This document shows positions 56,101 through 61,224 of a DNA stretch of 64,000 bases, in pieces. Positions within the stretch are counted from its first letter, which is position 1. Each line of letters starts with the position of its first letter. Source of the stretch: Pseudomonas sp. M30-35 (GTDB lineage Bacteria; Pseudomonadota; Gammaproteobacteria; Pseudomonadales; Pseudomonadaceae); contig NZ_CP020892.1 in assembly GCF_002163625.1 (NCBI RefSeq), positions 2,418,001-2,482,000 of the forward strand, given 5' to 3'. The translations under genes were made by a program, and so were the position numbers. The notes beneath the pieces were generated by a model, which ran no database searches, had not been told where the DNA came from, and saw only the letters and a program-made list of their open reading frames with translations.

Positions 56101-59100
56101 GTGATCGCCTGTACCGCACCGGCGACCGTTGCCGCTTCCTCGCTGATGGCAATATCGAATATCTGGGGCGTCTTGATCATCAGGTCAAGCTGCGTGGCCA
56201 GCGCATTGAGCTGGGCGAAATCGACGCAGCACTGCTGGCACAGGCGGGTGTTCGCGAGGCTGCAACCTTGTTGCTCGATCAGCGTCTGGTCTGTTTCTGG
56301 TGCGGTGAAGCTGATGAAGCCGTCATTCGCACAAAACTGAACGACAGTTTGCCTTCCCACATGCACCCCAACTTCTTGGTACAGCTCGACAGCCTGCCGC
56401 TCAATAGCAACGGCAAGCTCGACCGCAAAGCCCTGGCCGCCACACCGCTGCCAGAAAGCCAAGGCACTCAGTCGCACATTGCACCGCGCAATGCCACGGA
56501 AACGCTGCTCTGTGAGTTGTTCAGCGAACTGCTTGAATGCTCATCCGTGGGTATTGAAGATCACTTCTTTGAGCTTGGTGGCCACTCCTTGCTGGCGACT
56601 CGACTGGTCGCACGAGTGCGTGAACGTCTAGGCGCAACGCTGCCTTTGTCACTGGTCTTCGCCCAACCAACAGTGAAGGCGCTGGCCGGTCATCTGCAAT
56701 CGGCAACTCCGGGTGAGTCGATCACCCCGCAACCGCGTCCGGCGCAATTGCCGCTGGGGCTGGCTCAGCGTCGGTTCTGGATGCTCAGCCGTTTGGTGCC
56801 GGAGTCCCGCGAGTACCACATGCCGTTCGCACTGACCTTGCGTGGCGAGCTGCAGGTTGAGGTCTTGCGTGAAGCGTTTGCACAGGTCAGCCAGCGGCAT
56901 CTGGTGCTACGCAGCCGTATTGTCGAAGTCGCGGGCGAGCCGCAGTTGTTGATCGACGACAATGGGCCGGAACTGGTGCTCACTTCAGTGGCGACACAGG
57001 ACTGGACAACAGCTTGCGCCGAAGCCCGAAGCAACTTGATGGCGCCGTTCGATCTGGCCGCCGCCGCGCCTTGGCGGGCGCACTTGCTGCAACGCCAGAA
57101 CAGCGACGAAAACCTGTTGCTGATATGCCTGCACCACAGCGCCACTGACGGTTGGGCCATGCAGTTGCTTATCGACGAGCTGACTCAGGCCTACACCGCC
57201 GGTTTGCACGGGCAATTGCCCGCCTGGACGCCGCTGCAGATTGACTACGTCGATTTCGCTCTGTGGCAACAACAGCCGGATACCCAGGCGCGACGTAACG
57301 ACAGCCTGGATTACTGGAAAAGCCATCTGGGTCAGGACAACTACCAACTTGACCTACCCCTCGACCGTCCTCGCGGCGCCGAGGCCGATCGTAGCGCCGG
57401 GCAGTTGACCCTGCAGCTTGGCACCCAACGCGCTGAAGCCATCCGCCAGTTCGCCCGGCAGCGCGGCACCACCGCCTACGTGGTACTGGCCACGGCGCTG
57501 AGTGCGCTGTTGGCCCGATACAGCGGTCAGCGGGAGATTCGCTTCGGTACCCCGGCGGACCAGCGTGACCAAGCGCAATCGCAGACGCTGTTGGCCTGCC
57601 TGGTCAATACCCTGGTGATTCGCAGCGATGTCGACCAACAGGCTCCTGCGCAACAGTTGCTCGCCAGCCTTGAGGCCGACCTGCGCGCGGCCCAGGCCCA
57701 CGCCGATCTACCGTTCGCGACCCTGGTCAGCGCAGTCGCACAGCAGCGCGACCTGAACCGTACGCCGCTGTTCCAAGTGCTGTTTTCCCTCAACTATGGC
57801 CGCATGGAAAGTAGCCAATGGCCGGGGCTGAAACTCGAAGAGCAGATGCTGCCGGTTATCGACGCCAAGTTCGAACAGAGCTGGGAAGTTCAGGACGACG
57901 GCAGCGACATGACGCTGGTTCTGGAGTACCAATCGGCGCTGTACGAGCCACACACCATGCAGCGCTGGAGCAGCCAATGGTGCTCCTTGCTGGATGCATT
58001 GGTGGCCACGCCACAGCGCAAACTGGTCGAGCTGTTCCCGCAACAACAGGATCAGCAGCAACTGGCTCACTGGAACTCAACCGAACGCCAGTACCCCGGC
58101 CCGACCAACCTGCATACGGCCCTGAACCAGCAAGCGGCTTTAAGCCCTAACTCTCCGGCTCTGGTGTTTGAAGACCAACGCCTGAGTTACGCCGAGCTGG
58201 ATCAACGCGCGCAACAGGTTGCCCGTGCCCTACGCGGCGCAGGTATCGGTCGCGAGTCGATCGTGCCGCTGTGCATGGAGCGCTCGGTAGAGATGGTCGT
58301 CGCCCTGCTCGGCATCGTCCATGCTGGTGCAGCCTGGTTACCGTTGGACCCTGAGTTGCCTGCCGCGCGTTTGGCATTTTTGATCGAAGACGCCGATGCA
58401 AAAGTCACCCTGACCCAAGCGCAGTGGCTGGTGAAGCTGCCAGCCGGACACACCACCTGGACGCTTGATTCATTACCAGAGGCGGAGGTCGGTGAACCTC
58501 TAAGTGTTGCGGCCAATGACTTGGCCTATGTGCTTTATACCTCCGGTTCCACCGGCCAGCCAAAAGGCGTGATGAACGAGCACGGCGCCTTGATGAATCG
58601 TCTGCATTGGATGCAGGACGCTTTCCCGATTGGTCCGAACGACCGCGTCCTGCAAAAGACGCCGTACAGTTTCGATGTCTCGGTGTGGGAATTCTTCTGG
58701 CCGTTGATCACCGGTGCAACTCTGGTGATGGCACGTCCCGACGGGCATCGCGACCCGGCTTACCTCAGCCAGTTGATCCAGCAGGAACAGGTCACCACCC
58801 TGCACTTCGTGCCCTCGATGCTGCGCGCCTTTGTCGAGGAACCGAGCCTTGCCGACTGCCACAGTCTGCGTCAGGTGTTTGCCAGCGGTGAAGCGCTGCC
58901 AGTTGATCTGGTGAAGCGTTTTATGGGCCAACATCCGGCGGCGCTGATCAATCTCTACGGCCCGACCGAAGCGGCCATCGACGTTTCAGTGTGGCGCTGC
59001 TCGAAAGACGATCTAAGCGTGCCAATCGGCAAGCCAATCGCCAACCTGCGCCTGTACATCCTTGATGAGAGCATGCAGCCGCTGCCAATCGGCAGCATCG

Positions 59101-61142
59101 GTGAGCTGTATATCGGCGGTGTCGGCGTGGCTCGTGGCTACCTGAAACGTCCGGAGCTGACCCAAGAACGTTTCCTTGCCAGTTCCTTTATTGAGGGTGA
59201 TCGCCTGTACCGCACCGGCGACCGTTGCCGCTTCCTTGCTGATGGCAATATCGAATATCTGGGACGTCTTGATCATCAGGTGAAACTACGCGGTCAGCGT
59301 ATTGAGCTTGGGGAAATCGACGCAGCGCTGCTCAACTTACCGGCAATCACCGGGGCTTGCACATTGGTCATCGATAACCGGTTAGTGGCGTTCTACAGCA
59401 GCAGTACGCCGCAGCCGGAGTTAGGCGCATTGCTTACCGCCCAGTTGCCCGCGTACATGGTGCCAGCGGTGTGGGTCGAAGTACCGGCCTTGCCTCTGAC
59501 CACCAACGGCAAGATAGACCGCAAAGCCTTGGCGAGCCTGCCATTGCCGCAAACCCAGAATGACTATGCTGCACCGCGCAATACTCTGGAAAGCCTGCTT
59601 TGCCAGTTGTTTGGCGAACTGCTCGGCGAAGCCTTGACCGGTGGCCGCGAGGTCGGCACCTCGGACAGTTTCTTCGCCTTGGGCGGCGATTCTATTCTCG
59701 GTCTGAAGCTGATCTCCCGCCTGCGCGAACAGGGTTATTCGCTCACCCCAAGAGACCTGTTCCGTTCGCCGACTCCGGCGGCACTGGCGCAGCTAGCCAG
59801 TCCGTTGTTGTCCCTTGCCGAACAGGGTGAAGTCAGCGGTGCGATGCCGCTGATGCCGTTGCATCAGTGGTTCTTCGACCAACAACAACCGCAGGCCGCG
59901 TACTGGAACCAGTCGGTGCTGGCCGACAGCAATCATCCTTTGCAACCTGCCTTGGTGCAGGCCACGCTGGATCGGTTGATCGCCCACCACGACGCCTTGC
60001 GCCTGCGTTTCACCGAGGTCGATGGGCAATGGCAAGCGCACATCGCGCAAGTATCGCCAGCGCAATTGACCTGTTGCGACCACCCCAAGCAGTTGCTGCA
60101 GGTCGCGCAAAGTCTGGATATTCAACAGGGCCCGCTGTTTGCAGCCGCGCTGCTTGAAGGCCAACCGCAACGTCTGTACCTGGTGGCGCATCACTTGGTG
60201 ATCGACGCGGTGTCCTGGACACCATTGCTGGAAGATTTCCAGCAGCTTTATCAAGGCCTGGAGCGTGGTGAGAACCCTAGCCTACCCGCCAAGACCACCT
60301 CTTACCGCCAATGGGCCGAGCATATGCATGCGCACGCCGACAAGGTCAGAGCCGAACAGCGCTATTGGGCGGACCAAACGCCAGTTAACCCTGCATCGCT
60401 GGCCACAGTCGCCGAGCGCCAGACGCTGCCCGCCCGTTGGGATGCAACACGCACCCATCAGTGGCTGACTGAGTCGCACGCGGCCTATCGCACGCAACCG
60501 GAAGAACTGCTGATCGCAGCCCTCGCCGCCACCCTGGCTGAAGCTGAAAGCCGCGTCGACATCGTGGTGGATCTGGAGCGCCATGGTCGCGATGCGCCGT
60601 TCGACGGGCTGGACGTCAGCCGCACCGTTGGCTGGTTCACCACTCTGTATCCGTTACGCGTGAACTCCAGCGGCGACCTCGGCGATAAGGTGCGCAATGC
60701 CAAACAAGCCTTGCGCGCCGTACCGGGCCTAGGCCTTGGTCACGGGTTGTTGCGCCAACGTGGTGATTTACCCGCGGGTCGTGGAGATGTGCTGTTCAAC
60801 TATCTGGGGCATGAACAAACGCCTGAGGGCTGGTTGCGTGCAAGCAGTCTGACCCCTCCGCCAGATGCAGCCCAGGTCAACCGGGTAACCCATGGCCGTG
60901 AAGTGGTGGCGTGGCTGGAGGACGGCGCGTTGCATGTCGAATGGCACAGCGTGACCCCAAACGCCGACAGCTGCTTACCCGGCCGTCTGCTGGAGCACTT
61001 GCAGGCACTGGTCGAGCATTGCCTCGATCCACAGGCGGGAGCGCTGATGCCAGCTGATTTCCCTCTGGCCAAGGCGCTGAATCAGAAGTCCCTGGACAAA
61101 CTGTTGAGCAAGCTCAAGACCAAACCGAATTCGCAAAGCTAG
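47184..61142 (+). CDS. Four-module NRPS with terminal epimerase (4652 aa)
   Basis: Domain order (C-A-PCP) x4 then E. C motifs: HHILMDA (about 148), HHLVSDA (1218), HHSATDD (2283), HHSATDG (3315). A-domain cores near 622, 1695, 2749 and 3781. Pocket codes read by alignment: A1 DIWEMTADDK (Dab-like, compare DIWELTADDK), A2 DSAELGTVDK (unassigned), A3 and A4 both DVWHFSLIDK (Ser). PCPs are GGHSL in modules 1-3 and GGDSI in module 4, the form that precedes epimerases. The E domain (about 4230-4600) has HHLVIDAVSW and RTVGWFT. Predicted segment Dab-X-Ser-D-Ser. AGGA lies 11 bp before the ATG. Confidence 0.93.
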   Translation: MTHDKTSSNPIEDVYPLSPLQQGMLFHSLLHEDSGVYLMQDRYRIGGAIDEVAFLESWRQVVALHPSLRASFQWKTQKQPVQVIHREVKVPLDTLDLRGLAPDQQEARIRTLLADEQKVGFNLSKPPLIRFRLVRLADESYEFIRSFHHILMDAWCISLVTVDFLKVYEALCNDRTPQLKSPRPFRDYIQWLQRQDANKAEQFWRAQLQGLNAPTPLTVDNGVTRDRYTDAVLVDDRLIHLSEQETQALAAFCRSKRITPNTFFQGAWSLLLSRYSGQRDVLFGVTVAGRPAELTGVAEMIGLFINTLPLRVTVDPEATLGQWLNALQGLNLDMRDYEHTPLTDIQGWSDFPRGETLFDSILVFENAPIDEQILEGGFQFSLDGMDHSVHTHYGLTVVILPGEQLGIRVSYDRERFDAATVQRLLGHLASLVRDMLAAPDATLGSFELLTGDERQQLLGDWAVNSQAFPLEQSYAQLFAAQVAQRGDQQVAICNAESLTYAELDRRATRLAHALREAGAGEDQLVALLAPRGLALLTMMIAVFKTGAAMLPLEVNHPPERLREILKLSRAPLLVASEDCSALLDQLLSDLDHAPDALFAEACWQTSNDAPLPLLGGPDSLAYVLFTSGSTGTPKGVMIEQRGMLNNIFGKVPALGLNADSRIAQTASVAFDISVWQFLAAPILGATVQILPDEIAHDPQRLLQVLVSERLSVLEIVPSLMRTLLALCPCDLQLPDLRWVMPTGEALPPTVARDWFARFPDIPLMNAYGPAECADDVAFQPIFAAPDTDVSHMPIGQPTANNRLYVLDEALRPLPIGVAGEICVGGVGVGRGYLHDPQRSADAFIDHPQLDGRIYRTGDLGRWRADGVIEYLGRRDQQVKLRGHRIELTEIEHRLAQHPSVREAAVLLRENHVGEAWLVAYCSAYDESLSHDDLSGQLREHLRGQLPPYMVPAAFVCLERLPLNANGKVDRKALAAQKLNWQAETQQSIAPRTELEAVVAKVWADVLGRDSVGVEDNFFTLGGHSLLATQIVARLRTHFKLDLPLRVLFEQPTVALLALAIASRQAQAAAPQSDKVLALKAQSRPAQLPLSFSQQRLWFIEQLTPGTTLFNIPFALRLKGDLNVQALHASLNDLLARHEILRTGIRDAEGVPCQHISDSLSIDLPFDDLSGLATTAREGAQFSVLQDTFTQPFDLSTPPLLRARLLRLAPDEHVLGIALHHLVSDAWSATIALRELAQGYEARCTGAAAKLPALPVQYADFALWQREHLQGVELKRQLDYWTQTLDRSNSDSSPLLALPTDLARPSVQSYRAGIVQRELSPELSARVQAFASRLGTTPFTVLFAGFAVLMHRLSGDATVLIGTPVTHREQPGTEGLLGILLNNLAIRADFEPQADFTALVGQVAKRLREGLQHQDLPFEQLVDSLQLPRSLSHAPLYQVMVAQQLAMESRLRFPGLEFEALDTPLKQSECDLDLHVLCPANAPIQLELMYALDLFVADSAQQTLARLEHLLEYMLAEPQRPVATLPLLMAAEWQRTVVEWNRTEMEVPQHLTFAQLFEQQAERTPDRDALCFEGRSLSYGELNRRANQVAHYLRSRGVVANSPVALCVERSLELLVGLLGILKSGGAYVPLDPTYPVDRLAYMLEDAQPALFLGQRGLLEELGIHLPRLRLDSDAALFADQPDNNLAPLAGPDDLAYIMYTSGSTGKPKGTLVTNGSVVNLAWARIHGLYRHYTDQPMRASFNYSFAFDSSVAELILLLDGHSLYLTPEAVRYDPEALAQFFSDTQLDAFECTPAQLKALLESDGVCNGETYLPRFVLFGGDAVDAQLWQRLPSIAGSRFFNTYGPTECTVDATGCAVDDFPARPIIGRPIANVRTYVLDPFLNPLPVGVPGELHIGGAGVTLGYLNRAEQTAKVFIEDPFSPLQGARMYKSGDLVRWLPDGQLEYLGRMDHQVKIRGFRVELGEIEALIGAQPGVRQAVVLAREDVPGDKRLVAYVTCDAKADIDAWRKAIGAALPDYMVPSAFVLLDELPLTDNGKLNRKTLPAPDIQSAPDAQNPPRTGAEQQLAALWSELLKVPLAQIGRDSHFFYLGGHSLLAAVLFARLRQQFATVPALRTVFEQPTLEALAALLGNPLQTAVATFVPADRPARLPLSFEQQRLWFLEQLSAGGGEYNVVSAVQLDGELNPQALKTALNNVVQRHEILRSRIQRDADGELVLMIEPQVDINLPVTVLQATSDGHWQQLTDQAIHQETGRRFDLTGQVPVRAGLIQRSGSAQSLLLLTVHHSATDDASSQNLLDELRQLYTAQLQGTPATLPELALQYPDYALWQREPSQQTAFSSQLEYWRNQLEDGDYLLDLPTAQGRLNPLDPAAGSVQLQLPPALVERLRQFAQQRGASLYMLMLGAAQLLLGRYANQRDVRIGSPVAQRPFAELQPLIGCFVNTLVIRADLDPALDFEGLLNQVRNRVLDAQQHQDVPFDQVVEHLKPSRSLGQTPLFQVLFAMQNADTSSQHWPQLQVSERAVTAQSTKYDLNWEVHDGEVLSVLLEYRAALFSETTARLWLEQWQQLLEALLDAPQTRLGDWTPLPAAERQLQLVQWNATEHHYPGPTNLHTALNQQAALSPDSTALVFEDQRLSYAELDQRAQQLARALRGAGIGRESIVPLCMERSVEMVVALLGIVHAGAAWLPLDPELPAARLAFLIEDADAQVTLTQAQWLAKLPAGHTTWTLDSLPEASAAEPLSVAANDLAYVLYTSGSTGQPKGVMNEHGALMNRLHWMQDAFPIGPNDRVLQKTPYSFDVSVWEFFWPLITGATLVVARPDGHRDPAYLSQLIQQEQVTTLHFVPSMLRAFVEEPSLSDCHSLRQVFASGEALPVDLVKRFMGQHPAALINLYGPTEAAIDVSVWRCSKDDLSVPIGKPIANLRLYILDESMQPLPIGSIGELYIGGVGVARGYLNRPELTEERFVASPFVEGDRLYRTGDRCRFLADGNIEYLGRLDHQVKLRGQRIELGEIDAALLAQAGVREAATLLLDQRLVCFWCGEADEAVIRTKLNDSLPSHMHPNFLVQLDSLPLNSNGKLDRKALAATPLPESQGTQSHIAPRNATETLLCELFSELLECSSVGIEDHFFELGGHSLLATRLVARVRERLGATLPLSLVFAQPTVKALAGHLQSATPGESITPQPRPAQLPLGLAQRRFWMLSRLVPESREYHMPFALTLRGELQVEVLREAFAQVSQRHLVLRSRIVEVAGEPQLLIDDNGPELVLTSVATQDWTTACAEARSNLMAPFDLAAAAPWRAHLLQRQNSDENLLLICLHHSATDGWAMQLLIDELTQAYTAGLHGQLPAWTPLQIDYVDFALWQQQPDTQARRNDSLDYWKSHLGQDNYQLDLPLDRPRGAEADRSAGQLTLQLGTQRAEAIRQFARQRGTTAYVVLATALSALLARYSGQREIRFGTPADQRDQAQSQTLLACLVNTLVIRSDVDQQAPAQQLLASLEADLRAAQAHADLPFATLVSAVAQQRDLNRTPLFQVLFSLNYGRMESSQWPGLKLEEQMLPVIDAKFEQSWEVQDDGSDMTLVLEYQSALYEPHTMQRWSSQWCSLLDALVATPQRKLVELFPQQQDQQQLAHWNSTERQYPGPTNLHTALNQQAALSPNSPALVFEDQRLSYAELDQRAQQVARALRGAGIGRESIVPLCMERSVEMVVALLGIVHAGAAWLPLDPELPAARLAFLIEDADAKVTLTQAQWLVKLPAGHTTWTLDSLPEAEVGEPLSVAANDLAYVLYTSGSTGQPKGVMNEHGALMNRLHWMQDAFPIGPNDRVLQKTPYSFDVSVWEFFWPLITGATLVMARPDGHRDPAYLSQLIQQEQVTTLHFVPSMLRAFVEEPSLADCHSLRQVFASGEALPVDLVKRFMGQHPAALINLYGPTEAAIDVSVWRCSKDDLSVPIGKPIANLRLYILDESMQPLPIGSIGELYIGGVGVARGYLKRPELTQERFLASSFIEGDRLYRTGDRCRFLADGNIEYLGRLDHQVKLRGQRIELGEIDAALLNLPAITGACTLVIDNRLVAFYSSSTPQPELGALLTAQLPAYMVPAVWVEVPALPLTTNGKIDRKALASLPLPQTQNDYAAPRNTLESLLCQLFGELLGEALTGGREVGTSDSFFALGGDSILGLKLISRLREQGYSLTPRDLFRSPTPAALAQLASPLLSLAEQGEVSGAMPLMPLHQWFFDQQQPQAAYWNQSVLADSNHPLQPALVQATLDRLIAHHDALRLRFTEVDGQWQAHIAQVSPAQLTCCDHPKQLLQVAQSLDIQQGPLFAAALLEGQPQRLYLVAHHLVIDAVSWTPLLEDFQQLYQGLERGENPSLPAKTTSYRQWAEHMHAHADKVRAEQRYWADQTPVNPASLATVAERQTLPARWDATRTHQWLTESHAAYRTQPEELLIAALAATLAEAESRVDIVVDLERHGRDAPFDGLDVSRTVGWFTTLYPLRVNSSGDLGDKVRNAKQALRAVPGLGLGHGLLRQRGDLPAGRGDVLFNYLGHEQTPEGWLRASSLTPPPDAAQVNRVTHGREVVAWLEDGALHVEWHSVTPNADSCLPGRLLEHLQALVEHCLDPQAGALMPADFPLAKALNQKSLDKLLSKLKTKPNSQS
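54996..56236 (+). repeat. Duplicated A-domain DNA tract, copy 1 (module 3)
   Basis: About 1.24 kb nearly identical to 58092-59332 at offset 3096 bp. It spans the A domain from just before its start to motif IELGEIDAALL. Flanking C, A C-terminal and PCP sequences are clearly different. Confidence 0.85.
58092..59332 (+). repeat. Duplicated A-domain DNA tract, copy 2 (module 4)
   Basis: Counterpart of 54996-56236; differs at scattered third positions and a short stretch around 58480-58510 (PEAEVGEP versus PEASAAEP). Confidence 0.85.
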
Positions 61143-61224
61143 CGAGCGACGAGCACCTGCATGGTCAGTGTCTGGCCATCGCGGTGCCCTGAATCGCGCT
61201 CACTACGTTTTCCAAGCCTTTGAA

